A stretch of 64,000 nt of DNA from Salinibacterium sp. SWN248 (GTDB taxonomy: Bacteria > Actinomycetota > Actinomycetes > Actinomycetales > Microbacteriaceae), in the NCBI RefSeq assembly GCF_015864575.1, contig NZ_JADYWW010000001.1:1945719-2009718 (forward strand), in the 5' to 3' direction. This document shows, piece by piece, positions 18,286 to 26,824 of this stretch. Each line of letters begins with the position of its first letter. Within the stretch, counting starts at the first letter, position 1. The notes under the pieces were generated by a model, which did not search any database, was not told the origin of the DNA, and saw nothing but the letters and a program-made list of their open reading frames with translations. The position numbers and the translations under genes are program-made.

Positions 18286-18810
18286 CTACCAACCCATCGT
18301 GCCCGGCGCGCCCTTGAACGGCCCGACGAGGTTCTTGGTGATCCACCCGCCGTAGAAATCTCCCTCTTGGGAGGTCACTAGCTCGCCGTCGATCTCGCAC
18401 GAGTCCATCTGGCCCGGGTAGAGCGCAACTCGGGGCCCCAAGGCATCGAATCCTCGAGCAGGGTCGGGGTAAGTCCACCCCGCACGTTCGGCCACGACTC
18501 CCCCGGCGACCACGTCAAAGTAGTGCGCTTCACCCTTGAACTCACAGAAGCTTGTGCCCGCCACCGGCCGGAGCGCTCCGTCTACGAAAGACTCGATGGG
18601 CAAGTAGTAGACGGGCGGATGACTCGTCTCCAGCACGCGAACAGTACCGGTGGTATCCGCAATCACTTCCCCGCCCAGTCGCACCACAACCCGCTGCGAC
18701 ATGTGCTCCACGCGTGGAGGACGCGGGTAGTCCCACACCGACTCTTGCCCCGCTTTCGGCGTGATGGGCTTGGGACGGGGAAGGCGGCGAGGTGCGGGTG
18801 CGGGCGTCAT
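18286..18810 (-). CDS. DUF427 domain protein
   Basis: About 174 residues from ATG 18808-18810, which has an AGGATGG ribosome site. It contains the DUF427 features VVVRLGGEVIADT, HPPVYYLP, STOP-region TSFCEFKGEAHYFDV and VAWTYPDP-like RAGWTYPDPARGF. DUF427 proteins are small beta-rich proteins of unknown catalytic role, common in Actinobacteria. It is convergent with the TetR gene. No promoter or partner is obvious. Confidence 0.88.
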   Translation of the reverse strand: MTPAPAPRRLPRPKPITPKAGQESVWDYPRPPRVEHMSQRVVVRLGGEVIADTTGTVRVLETSHPPVYYLPIESFVDGALRPVAGTSFCEFKGEAHYFDVVAGGVVAERAGWTYPDPARGFDALGPRVALYPGQMDSCEIDGELVTSQEGDFYGGWITKNLVGPFKGAPGTMGW

Positions 18811-18861
18811 ATACCCATCCTGCCGTTGGCTGCTGGGATGCTCCTGCACGAGTTTGTGCTG

Positions 18862-19620
18862 CTAGCGCGACGCCGTTTCGAGGGCGCCCGGAACGCGAGC
18901 CGTGCGATGAGTATCGACGGCAATCACAGTGCCCACGATCACGAGAGACAACGCCATCGAGGCAAGCACATCACTCGTCCAGTGGTAGCCGAGATAGAGG
19001 CGACTGGCCGCTGTTCCGATGACAAAGATAACGGCCGTAACGTATGAAAGAGCGGCGATCCGCGGTGCATGGCGGCGCGAGAACACAAGAAACGTGAGGA
19101 TCAGAAAGAAGTCTGCAACGCCCAAAACATGCCCCGAGGGAAACGAGAAAGTCATGTCGTGGCCGTAGAGCATGAGGTCAAGTGGCGGGCGGTCGCGCTG
19201 CACCACGCGAGTGATGATCTGCACAATGATGACGCCGGTAAGCGTGCCGGCAGCGAGCAAGAATGGTCGCCAGGAATGCTCAGCGCGGATGCCCCACGTG
19301 AGCGTCACCGCCAGCACGATAATCGGCAGCGCGATTGGCCCAAATATCTCGGTGAAGATGATCATCAGGAGAGTCAGGCTCTCTGATTGGTTCGACGCGA
19401 GCCATGTCTGGATCGCGGTATCCATGGGCTCAAGCACGGTGGGCTGCAACACCGCCCACCAGAGAAAGCCGAGGGCTGCAGCCCCTGTTGTCACCAAAAT
19501 GCCGGCGACGACATACAGTCGCTTCTTCGTCGAAGTGGTCACGAGTCGCTCTTCGCTAAAGAGTCTGGAATGCAGTCGTGCTCGACGGGAATTGTTCATA
19601 GATGATGCGGGATCGTTCAT
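18862..19620 (-). CDS. PAP2 family membrane phosphatase (first of two)
   Basis: About 252 residues from the ATG at 19618-19620; a longer frame to 19680 adds doubtful sequence. Six membrane helices are visible, with the three PAP2 phosphatase signatures RVVQRDRP, SFPSGH and SRLYLGYHWTSD. These enzymes hydrolyse phosphatidic acid, undecaprenyl diphosphate or related lipids on the outer face. The DUF1206 gene runs away on the other strand. Confidence 0.9.
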   Translation of the reverse strand: MNDPASSMNNSRRARLHSRLFSEERLVTTSTKKRLYVVAGILVTTGAAALGFLWWAVLQPTVLEPMDTAIQTWLASNQSESLTLLMIIFTEIFGPIALPIIVLAVTLTWGIRAEHSWRPFLLAAGTLTGVIIVQIITRVVQRDRPPLDLMLYGHDMTFSFPSGHVLGVADFFLILTFLVFSRRHAPRIAALSYVTAVIFVIGTAASRLYLGYHWTSDVLASMALSLVIVGTVIAVDTHRTARVPGALETASR

Positions 19621-19692
19621 GCTCCGGCTTCCGAGTGTGTCGTGGGGATAGGAGATAGTAACCCGAGAGGTGCTTCGCATACACTGTCCGTC

Positions 19693-20502
19693 ATGAATGA
19701 TGTTTCAGCGACTGGCGCAGCCCGCAGCGCACACAACAGCACGGCTCTTCGTGTTCTTGCACGACTTGGTTTTGCCGTCAATGGTCTTGTTCATATCTTG
19801 ATCGGCGCTCTGGCCATTGGCATCGCGACGGGTGGCGGGAGCACGGATGCGGATCAGTCGGGCGCATTCCGCCAGCTGGCATCCAGTCCGGGCGGTGTCT
19901 TTCTCCTGTGGTCCGTTGTGATTGGCATGTTTGCGCTCGGCCTCTGGCTGCTCATTTCGGCCTTCTTGATGAAGGGAGGCGATTCCAAACGCCAGTGGGC
20001 ACGACGCGGTGCGGAAGCCGCTAAGGGGCTCACCTACTTCGCTCTGGGTTCAACGGCGATTCCTTTTGCACTGGGCGGCTCTAGCGATTCCTCCAGCAGC
20101 ACGAGCAGTCTCAGCGCTGATCTGATGGCCAACCCCGTTGGCCTCGTTGTGCTTATGGTGGCGGGAGTGGCCGTCGTGGGTGTCGGAGCGTATTTCGTCT
20201 ACAAGGGCGCAACAAAGAAGTTCACCGAAGACATCTCGCTTCCTCGTGAGCCTCTCCGAAAAGCCATCCTGGGGCTCGGCGTCTCTGGGTATGTAGCCAA
20301 GGGCATCGCTATCGGCATCGCGGGAGTGCTTGTGGTGGTCGCGGCTATTACGCACGACCCCAGCAAGTCCTCGGGCTTGGATGGCGCACTGACGAGTCTC
20401 ACTGAGTTGCCGTTCGGCGTGGTGTTGTTGATCGTCATCGCGATCGGACTCATCGCTTACGGACTCTATTGCTTCGTTCGCGCTCGGTTCGCTCGCTTAT
20501 AG
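19693..20502 (+). CDS. DUF1206 multi-repeat membrane protein
   Basis: A 269-residue protein with six helices arranged as three DUF1206 repeats (FAVNGLVHILIGALAI, GLTYFALGSTAIPFAL, GVSGYVAKGIAIGIAG). TACACT at 19680-19685 ends seven bases before the ATG and no ribosome site is present, so it is probably leaderless. DUF1206 proteins are actinobacterial and their function is unknown. Confidence 0.9.
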   Translation: MNDVSATGAARSAHNSTALRVLARLGFAVNGLVHILIGALAIGIATGGGSTDADQSGAFRQLASSPGGVFLLWSVVIGMFALGLWLLISAFLMKGGDSKRQWARRGAEAAKGLTYFALGSTAIPFALGGSSDSSSSTSSLSADLMANPVGLVVLMVAGVAVVGVGAYFVYKGATKKFTEDISLPREPLRKAILGLGVSGYVAKGIAIGIAGVLVVVAAITHDPSKSSGLDGALTSLTELPFGVVLLIVIAIGLIAYGLYCFVRARFARL

Positions 20503-20548
20503 ATCGCGCTCGCCTCGCGAGCATTGAGCGTGCACGATGTTCGCGTAT

Positions 20549-21280
20549 TTACGCCCCGGTACCAACACCAGCGCTGGTGCCAGCGGCATTATTTTCTGGC
20601 CCGCCCCGCTTCCCTTTGTGGATGCGGCGCTCACCATCGATCTTTGCCGCGAGCGGTGCGGCCACCACGATAGCGATCCCCACCCCGAGCAGAAGGGCAC
20701 CGACCGTATCGGTGAGCCAGTGGGCTCCCAGGTAGGTACGACTCAACATCATGAGCACCGTGTAGATCGTTCCCGCGATCCACACCCATACCCGTGGGAA
20801 AAGGATCGCCAGCACGAGTGCCATCACGGCGGCATTACCGACGTGCCCAGAGGGGAACGAACCAAAGTCCACCGTCACGAGGATGGTGTCGGGGCGGGTT
20901 CGTGCGAAAAGATGCTTGAGCAGCTGAACTGAACCGCCCGTGAGCAGCGTCGCGATGGTGAAATACAGGGCAGCCCACGGGCGTTTGATGAGCAGCAGAG
21001 CAATGATGATCACGCCGGGAACGATGAAACTCGCAACGATCCCCGCGCCGAGAAAGTTCATCATGAGCGATAGCGACTGCCAGACCGGGTTTCGACAATC
21101 GGCAAGCACGGCCATCCACCGCTCGTCGATGCCGAGGGGCATCCCCTTGTCTCGCAGGACGATAAGTGCTCCCAGGGCGATTACGAGCCCGAGGGAGGCG
21201 AGACCACTGATGAGCGGCCACAGACGACGGACGCGATGGGCGCGTTCGTCCGCTTCAACTTCGGGATGCGTGTTCACCAT
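20549..21280 (-). CDS. PAP2 family membrane phosphatase (second of two)
   Basis: A 243-residue protein. The membrane-embedded phosphatase motifs are complete: KHLFARTRP, SFPSGH and SRTYLGAHWLTD. The long loop after helix 1 carries GIDERWMAVLADCRNP. The C-terminal 30 residues are basic and glycine-rich. On the minus strand TAGCAT (21287-21292) lies six bases before the ATG, suggesting a leaderless start. It faces away from a diacylglycerol kinase gene, a reasonable partner in lipid-phosphate turnover. Confidence 0.9.
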   Translation of the reverse strand: MVNTHPEVEADERAHRVRRLWPLISGLASLGLVIALGALIVLRDKGMPLGIDERWMAVLADCRNPVWQSLSLMMNFLGAGIVASFIVPGVIIIALLLIKRPWAALYFTIATLLTGGSVQLLKHLFARTRPDTILVTVDFGSFPSGHVGNAAVMALVLAILFPRVWVWIAGTIYTVLMMLSRTYLGAHWLTDTVGALLLGVGIAIVVAAPLAAKIDGERRIHKGKRGGPENNAAGTSAGVGTGA

Positions 21281-21464
21281 GACGCAATGCTAAAACTTTG
21301 TTCGGCGGGTTGCCTACCTTCGCAGAACTCCCTCGCCCGCAAGCGACTAGAGTCATCTCACTGTCGACTCCGGCCGGCACACAACGGCGGCAGCCACACT
21401 GTCCGACGACCACCTAGCCACACCTGCGCCCCGCGGTGCAGCCCGACACGATAGAGGGAAACCG

Positions 21465-22460
21465 ATGACCGCGAAGTCCACCAGAGGTGCATCGTCGCCG
21501 CACTCCGCCGCCGTGGTCTACAACCCCATCAAGGTTGATCTGGATGCCATTAAGGCAGCGGTCGCAACTCTCGAAAGCGAGACGGGCTGGGCGCCGAGCA
21601 CGTTCCACGCCACCAGCAAAGAAGATCCTGGTGTCGGTGCAACGAAAGAGGCTCTGGATGCTGGCGCCGACGTCGTGATCGTTGCGGGCGGCGATGGCAC
21701 TGTGCGTGCTGTCGCGGAAGCCATTCACGACAGTGACGCTGCTCTGGCCCTCATGCCCTCGGGTACCGGTAATCTCTTTGCGCGCAACCTGGGCCTCCCC
21801 CTCGACGATATTGAGGGCGCGGTTCGAACCGCCTTCACCGGGGTCGATCGAGGAGTCGACATCGGGCTCATTGACATCCGCGATGAGAACGAGAAGGTTT
21901 CGAAGCACGCGTTTGTCGTCATGGCCGGCCTGGGGCTTGACGCCAAGATGTTGGCCAACACCGACGATGATCTCAAGAAAAGAATCGGCTGGCTGGCCTA
22001 TGTGAGTGCGATCGCGAAAGCCCTCACCGACAGCAGCGAACTGCGCTTGAACTATCGTCTCGACTCTCGGCGTTCACGGTCTGCACGCGCCCACACCGTC
22101 ATCGTGGGAAATTGCGGTTCACTGACGGCTAACGTTCTGTTGCTTCCGGATGCTGCCCCCGACAACGGATTCTTTGACGTCGCGGTGATGCGCCCTCAGG
22201 GCATCATCGGGTGGGTTCAAATTCTGGTGAAAGTGCTGTGGGAGAACGGAGTGCTTCGCCGCATCAGGGGTGGGAATCGCCTCACCACCAGGGACGTGCG
22301 AGCGCTGAGCTATGTGAAGGCGAAGCAATTGACGGTTCGCCTGAGTACAGCGGAAGAGATCGAGCTCGACGGCGATGGCTTCGGCAGGGCTATCGCTTTC
22401 AAGACGCGCATCAAAGCGGGCGGATTGCGGATTCGGATGCCGCAGGTCGAATCGGAGTAG
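21465..22460 (+). CDS. diacylglycerol kinase family lipid kinase
   Basis: A 331-residue protein. It has the ATP-binding motif VIVAGGDGTVRAV, MPSGTGNLFARNLGLP and a C-terminal ELDGDGF block, as in DgkB/YegS-type soluble lipid kinases. It phosphorylates diacylglycerol or a related lipid at the membrane surface. It lies divergently next to a PAP2 phosphatase, which could catalyse the reverse reaction. Confidence 0.9.
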   Translation: MTAKSTRGASSPHSAAVVYNPIKVDLDAIKAAVATLESETGWAPSTFHATSKEDPGVGATKEALDAGADVVIVAGGDGTVRAVAEAIHDSDAALALMPSGTGNLFARNLGLPLDDIEGAVRTAFTGVDRGVDIGLIDIRDENEKVSKHAFVVMAGLGLDAKMLANTDDDLKKRIGWLAYVSAIAKALTDSSELRLNYRLDSRRSRSARAHTVIVGNCGSLTANVLLLPDAAPDNGFFDVAVMRPQGIIGWVQILVKVLWENGVLRRIRGGNRLTTRDVRALSYVKAKQLTVRLSTAEEIELDGDGFGRAIAFKTRIKAGGLRIRMPQVESE

Positions 22461-22490
22461 CCAGACGCAGGGACAGGGCCGAGTGCTGAG

Positions 22491-23705
22491 TTAGCTCGGC
22501 TCGCCCGGCTCCACCACCTCTGCCGCCGTCTCAGACTCAGCTTGCTCGGCTTGCTGTTTTTGCTGTTCGTGCTCGGCGTGTTCCAGCCGCGCGTTCAGAG
22601 CCGCGAGGATGCGGGCAAGGTCCATGGAGATCGCCGCGGAGGCGCCCATTGTCGTCGCGTTTGCGTCGGCTTTGCGGGCATCCAGTTCAGCGGTCAAGGC
22701 GGCAAGAGCATCGGCGGCGAGAGCGTGTGCCTCTTCCCGTTCTTCCACCGAATCCCAGTCGCGTAGTGCTGTTGCGAGAGCAGCCAGCGATGCGCTCAAC
22801 GCTGGTCGCAATTCGGGCCGCAGCTGCACCTTGATTGGCGTGCCCCAGACAGCACCGGTGAGCACATCTGTGATGTCGCGCACATGGAAGGTCACGTTTT
22901 CTAGCGCCGCGAGATCTTCATAATCCGCTTTCACGTCGCGGCGATAGCGGCGGGCGCGCGGGTTTGCTTTGCGACTTTCGTCGGCGAGCAGTACTGCTTC
23001 GCGGACCTCGCCAGATACGGCGAGAAGGGAATCTTTGCCGGACGCCCAGCCGTCGCGTTCCGGCGGCCAGCTCTCGGCGAGGGCCTCAGCGATCTCGGAG
23101 AGATGGTCAGAGAGCACCGCGCGAAAGTTCGAGAGCTGCTGATCGACCGCGTTGTGGGTGAGCGCGGGAAAGATCAAGAGGTTGACGAGCAGCCCAACGA
23201 CGATACCGAGAGTCGCCTGCTCGAGGTAGCCGAGCGAGTAGTCGTCGGCATCCGGCCCGCCAATGATGAGCACGAAAAGTACTGTGACGGGGATGTATTC
23301 GCGATTAGCGCCGAACCAGCCCGTGGCCGCGACGAGCGCCCCGGCACCGACGGCGAGGGACATCGTGAGCACGCTCGGCGAGCTGAAAATAATCACGGCT
23401 CCCGCAAGTACGATCGCGACGGCAAGGCTTCCCAGAGTTTGAGCCGCATTCCTCATCGACCCCATGAGCGTGGGATACATCGCAACGATCGCGCCAAGAG
23501 GGGCGTAGTAGGGGTAGTTGTCGGCCACGCCCGGCAGGTAGGGCGCGATCGTCCACGCGATTGCGACGGCAAGGCCGGTTTTCGCGGCCTGCAGCATGCG
23601 GGTTCGGGTGATGTCTGACCGCATCCGTCCCGCCGTTTTCTTGACGGGCTGCAGTTTATTCTTCACCGGCTGCAGCCTGATGTCGTCGAGTCGAAGGCGT
23701 TTCAC
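22491..23705 (-). CDS. FUSC family / aromatic acid exporter-like membrane protein
   Basis: About 404 residues from GTG 23703-23705, which overlaps the upstream response-regulator stop as GTGA, implying translational coupling. Residues 20-165 hold six helices (PYYAPLGAIVAMYPTLMGS is the FUSC hallmark). The rest is a long cytosolic helical region with a coiled coil and an Ala/Glu-rich tail. Relatives include aromatic-acid exporters (AaeB, YqjA/ArAE). The frame extends back to 23795 inside the upstream gene, but that part is a shadow. Confidence 0.82.
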   Translation of the reverse strand: MKRLRLDDIRLQPVKNKLQPVKKTAGRMRSDITRTRMLQAAKTGLAVAIAWTIAPYLPGVADNYPYYAPLGAIVAMYPTLMGSMRNAAQTLGSLAVAIVLAGAVIIFSSPSVLTMSLAVGAGALVAATGWFGANREYIPVTVLFVLIIGGPDADDYSLGYLEQATLGIVVGLLVNLLIFPALTHNAVDQQLSNFRAVLSDHLSEIAEALAESWPPERDGWASGKDSLLAVSGEVREAVLLADESRKANPRARRYRRDVKADYEDLAALENVTFHVRDITDVLTGAVWGTPIKVQLRPELRPALSASLAALATALRDWDSVEEREEAHALAADALAALTAELDARKADANATTMGASAAISMDLARILAALNARLEHAEHEQQKQQAEQAESETAAEVVEPGEPS

Positions 23706-24382
23706 GCGTTCACCGTGATCTCGGCGGTGCCAGGAGACGGTTCCGGATGCTCGATTCTGACGCGATCGGGCCGGAAGCCGTGCTCGATCCCCCACAGCAC
23801 CGCAGTGGTGCGGCTCGTCACGCTGATGGCGCGGTAGCAGCTGCGAATGTAGGTCTTGATCGAGTTGATCGAAAGGTGGGTGCGCTCTGCGATCTCCAAA
23901 TTCGAGAGACCTTGGGTGATGAGGGCAAGCACTTCTGCTTCACGCTCGGTGAGGCCCTCCTCACGGCCGGGCCAGTCTCCCGCTTGGACAGTGGGAATGT
24001 TGGGGCCGCCAAGATGCACGCGTTCAGTGCCCACGTGGATAGCTTCAAGAGCCGCCACAAGTTTGGATGCGGGCAAGCCCTTCGACACGTAGCCGTCGGC
24101 ACCATTGCGCAGCACCGCCGCGATGTGTGCTGGATCCAAGTTCCACGAATACACAACGACCGCGCCGATCGAAGAATTCGCGGCAAGCTGATGCACTACG
24201 GCTCGGTCACCTTGAGTGCCCGCAAAGGTGTCGTACAGGGCGATGTCAACGCGCTCATCCACCTGTTTATTGAGGTCGAGCTCTACGACACGGATGCGGT
24301 TGGTATACGACCGCAGCATCCCGACGACACCACGGGCCACCACCTCGTAATCGTTGACGAGGGCAACATGCAGAGCATTCAT
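23702..24382 (-). CDS. LuxR-type response regulator
   Basis: A 226-residue protein. The N-terminal receiver domain starts HVALVNDYEVVARGV and has the probable phospho-Asp in DIALYDTF and Lys in GYVSKGLP. The usual acidic pair is partly changed (ND), so phosphorylation may be atypical. The C-terminal LuxR HTH is complete (LTEREAEVLALITQGLSNLEIAE, then INSIKTYIRSCY). No histidine kinase gene is adjacent. It is coupled to the FUSC gene. A TATCGT hexamer on the minus strand (24389-24394) six bases before ATG suggests a leaderless start. Confidence 0.88.
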   Translation of the reverse strand: MNALHVALVNDYEVVARGVVGMLRSYTNRIRVVELDLNKQVDERVDIALYDTFAGTQGDRAVVHQLAANSSIGAVVVYSWNLDPAHIAAVLRNGADGYVSKGLPASKLVAALEAIHVGTERVHLGGPNIPTVQAGDWPGREEGLTEREAEVLALITQGLSNLEIAERTHLSINSIKTYIRSCYRAISVTSRTTAVLWGIEHGFRPDRVRIEHPEPSPGTAEITVNA

Positions 24383-24419
24383 ATGTCAACGATAAGTGTC
24401 GCTGCCTGACCGTGGGGAA

Positions 24420-24441
24420 ACTTCACCCCTAAGGGTGAAGT
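24420..24441. repeat. 22-bp perfect inverted repeat upstream of the LuxR regulator
   Basis: Arms ACTTCACCC and GGGTGAAGT of 9 bp flank CTAA. It lies 38 bases upstream of the regulator start and about 110 bases before csbD. It is a candidate operator for the LuxR-type regulator, or a small hairpin. Confidence 0.6.
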
Positions 24442-24473
24442 CATGCAGGTACCGCCCAGAATATTCTCAGCCT

Positions 24474-24517
24474 GTGGCGTGCCTGCCGCTCTACGCCAGC
24501 GCTGGCAGGCACGCCAC
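24474..24517. repeat. 14-bp perfect inverted repeat upstream of csbD
   Basis: GTGGCGTGCCTGCC (24474-24487) pairs perfectly with 24504-24517 around a 16-base loop. It is in the csbD 5' region, 37 bases before the start, so it would form a stable hairpin in the leader RNA if transcription begins upstream. Confidence 0.65.
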
Positions 24518-24553
24518 GCCAACCCCAACTCCCCCACACGAATAGGAACTCTC

Positions 24554-24727
24554 ATGAGCGCATCAGACAAGGTCGAGAACGCCGCCGAGGACTTCACCGG
24601 CAAGGCAAAAGAGGCGGCCGGCAAGGTCACCGATAACGAAAAGCTCGAAGCCGAAGGCCGTGCTGACCAAGCGAAAGCCGACCTGAAGAAGGCCGGCGAA
24701 AACGTGAAAGACGCGGTTTCGGAATAG
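24554..24727 (+). CDS. CsbD-like stress protein
   Basis: A 57-residue, highly charged helical protein (KVENAAEDFTGKAKEAAGKV, then ADQAKADLKKAGENVKDA) of the CsbD family, general-stress proteins abundant under osmotic or stationary-phase stress. The length is typical. It is followed after 52 bases by a small membrane protein, so the two are likely co-transcribed. The leader contains the 14-bp inverted repeat described separately. Confidence 0.9.
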   Translation: MSASDKVENAAEDFTGKAKEAAGKVTDNEKLEAEGRADQAKADLKKAGENVKDAVSE

Positions 24728-24779
24728 CCGTTACCGCTCCCTGCAGTCTCCCCCACTAGTTCTTCCCGAAAGGCACATC

Positions 24780-24941
24780 ATGAACACCCTTCTCATCATC
24801 GTCGCAATTATCGCCGTTGCACTGCTCCTCACCGGCGGACTCGTGCAGTCGCTCAACTTCCTCCTTTGGGTCGGAATTGTGCTGGCTGTCATCGCCGTCA
24901 TCGTCTTCCTCGCTCGCAAGCTCACCGGTGGTCGGGTCTAA
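24780..24941 (+). CDS. small two-helix membrane protein
   Basis: A 53-residue ORF read directly from the sequence, with an AAAGGC-type ribosome site. Two hydrophobic helices (LLIIVAIIAVALLLTGGL and LLWVGIVLAVIAVIVFLAR) with a basic C-terminus resemble the small stress-linked membrane proteins often found beside csbD (DUF1328/YtjA-like in general shape). No catalytic residue is present. It is probably expressed with the CsbD protein upstream. Confidence 0.7.
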   Translation: MNTLLIIVAIIAVALLLTGGLVQSLNFLLWVGIVLAVIAVIVFLARKLTGGRV

Positions 24942-25009
24942 CACCAATAGTTTGCAGAGCTAGCTGAAGCAGTTCATCAGCCCTCCCCCCAGAGAACGAT
25001 GAACTGAAC

Positions 25010-25043
25010 GAGGTGCGCGCAACCCCCTGGTTGTGCGCACCTC
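25010..25043 (+). terminator. rho-independent-like terminator after the csbD operon
   Basis: A 15-bp stem pairs 25010-25024 with 25029-25043 with one G-T pair and a four-base C/T loop, then a pyrimidine run TCTCTTA. A second short inverted repeat (AGTTCATC 24971-24978 with GATGAACT 24998-25005) precedes it. Confidence 0.75.
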
Positions 25044-25075
25044 TCTCTTAACCACGCACGACCCGAGGATCACGA

Positions 25076-25276
25076 ATGTGTAAAAAAGCTAACGCTCGCT
25101 CTACGAACACCCCGCAACTTCCCGCTGTGGCGGCTGAACCCCCGTGTGAAGGGGATTCGGATGTGATCGCGCCGCCGTTCCCGCCGCTCTCAGCGAGCGA
25201 GCACGCAGCACTCCACGCGAACGACGACCCGATCGCCGAGTGGATAGAAGAACTCGCTCCTACGACCGGGCCTTAA
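25076..25276 (+). CDS. small hypothetical protein, proline-rich
   Basis: A 66-residue ORF with a GAGGAT ribosome site at good spacing. It is rich in Ala and Pro, with an acidic C-terminal helix (DPIAEWIEELAP). Two Cys are present (residues 2 and about 39). No family is recognised. The stop abuts the convergent spermidine-synthase-like gene. Translation is plausible from the start signal only. Confidence 0.45.
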   Translation: MCKKANARSTNTPQLPAVAAEPPCEGDSDVIAPPFPPLSASEHAALHANDDPIAEWIEELAPTTGP

Positions 25277-25978
25277 CTAGGCGCGTTTCGTCGCGACGTA
25301 CACGGTGTTGGATGAGACCCCACCGGTGAGAGCATTGTCAAAGTCGACCGCATGCGCGATCGGGTTCTCGAACACCTGGCCGAGGCGCTCCATGAATTCA
25401 TCGTCACTCGGGTCATCCGACCACAGAGCAAAGACTCCGCCGTCAGTGAGATGAGCGCGCACGCGACGAAGACCAGCAACGGTATAGAGGTCGGCGTGGC
25501 TGGGGTCGAGCTGGTGCCGGGGTGAGTGGTCGACATCCAGAAGGATCACGTCGTAGGGCTCGGTCGGCTCGGCGCGCATCACGGCGAAGAAATCGGCGTG
25601 GGTGAGAGTGGTGCGGCTGTCGCCGGTAAGTTCTGCGGATACCGGGAGCAGGCCACGATTGTGCCAATCGATCACGGCCGGCAGCGCATCGATCACTTCG
25701 AGCGACGCCACTCGCGAGTCGGCCAGAGCCGCGACGGCCGTGTAGCCGAGACCGAGTCCTCCATTGACGACGCGCAATGCGTCTCCGTTAGCCGCCGCAA
25801 GCCCAAGATCGGAAAGCGCGATTTCGGCCACAGTGAAGAGGCTCGACATGAGGTATTCCTCACCGAGCTTGACCTCATACACGTCAACATCGAGCGTTGG
25901 CTCACGTCGGCGTCGCAGGTTGAGTTCCCCCATCGGGGTCTCTTGAAAGTCGAGCTCTTCGAAGCGGGAGATAGCCAT
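25277..25978 (-). CDS. spermidine synthase-like methyltransferase-fold protein
   Basis: A 233-residue Rossmann-fold protein. ALRVVNGGLGLGYTAVAA is the cofactor loop, ASLEVIDALPAVI follows, and VILLDVDHSPRHQLDP is the catalytic-region acidic loop. It resembles the spermidine synthase/SpeE-like superfamily of Actinobacteria, where true aminopropyl transfer is often unproven. The N-terminal beta domain of real SpeE is short here. AGCCTA on the plus strand at 25985-25990 gives TAGGCT six bases before the ATG, suggesting leaderless expression. Confidence 0.75.
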   Translation of the reverse strand: MAISRFEELDFQETPMGELNLRRRREPTLDVDVYEVKLGEEYLMSSLFTVAEIALSDLGLAAANGDALRVVNGGLGLGYTAVAALADSRVASLEVIDALPAVIDWHNRGLLPVSAELTGDSRTTLTHADFFAVMRAEPTEPYDVILLDVDHSPRHQLDPSHADLYTVAGLRRVRAHLTDGGVFALWSDDPSDDEFMERLGQVFENPIAHAVDFDNALTGGVSSNTVYVATKRA

Positions 25979-26033
25979 GGGTTGAGCCTACGTGTCGACG
26001 ACCGTCGCCGACACCGCGCGGGTCTGGGCAGCT

Positions 26034-26612
26034 CTAGGCTGCAGCACCAGCAGCTGTTGCCTCCGGCACTTCGACGAGCTGTCCCGTGGAGACATCGTAA
26101 ATGTAGCCATAGACCGGAATGCCGCTCGGCACCAGAGGGTGAGCTTTGATTCGGGTGACGTCTTCGAGAACGCTCTCGGCCTGGTCCGCGATGGTGAGCC
26201 AGTCAATATATTTGGCTTCGGCCGAGCCGGGACCGGTGCCCACGTCTTCGAATCCGGCATCGCCCAAAGCAGCGGTCTCAAGGCTGTTGGCCAGAAGCCC
26301 CCGCATTACGTCATCGGTGAAGAACTGCATCCCGCAGTTGGTGTGGTGAATCACGAACCACTCCTTCGTGCCGAGGAGTTTGTACGAAATCACGAGTGAC
26401 CGGATGGCGTCGTCGGATGCGCGTCCTCCCGCATTGCGGATGACGTGTGCGTCGCCCTCACTCAAGCCGGCGTATTGCGCAGGGTCGAGGCGCGCATCCA
26501 TGCAGGTGAGGATCGCGAAGCCACGAGCGGGCGGCAAAGCGAGTTCGGATTTGTCGCCAAAGTTTTCGGCATAGGCGGCGTTGGCGGAGAGAACTTCGTC
26601 GAGCACTGACAT
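26034..26612 (-). CDS. beta-class carbonic anhydrase
   Basis: About 192 residues from ATG 26610-26612, which has an AAGGAG ribosome site; a longer frame to 26660 lacks support. Zinc ligands are Cys in [10 protein letters not shown], then His and Cys in HHTNCGM. The Asp-Arg dyad of CMDAR is intact. It interconverts CO2 and bicarbonate in the cytosol. The C-terminal [15 protein letters not shown] matches the small actinobacterial beta-CA group. Confidence 0.92.
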   Translation of the reverse strand: MSVLDEVLSANAAYAENFGDKSELALPPARGFAILTCMDARLDPAQYAGLSEGDAHVIRNAGGRASDDAIRSLVISYKLLGTKEWFVIHHTNCGMQFFTDDVMRGLLANSLETAALGDAGFEDVGTGPGSAEAKYIDWLTIADQAESVLEDVTRIKAHPLVPSGIPVYGYIYDVSTGQLVEVPEATAAGAAA

Positions 26613-26824
26613 GGTGCGCTCCTTCGTGGGTTCGGGGTTAGTGACGGATGTCGTTGACACGTCGCGAGCATAATCACCGATCCCGGGTAACGGCCGATTG
26701 TTTCGCTACGCTGCAGAGCTGCGCCTCACCGTCAGCTTTCTGTGGAGGCGCGCGAATATCCGAATTCGCCGTGATCCGTGGCTCCACTCTGGCCGACACC
26801 GCGACTGCTCCCTATGCTGAGGAA

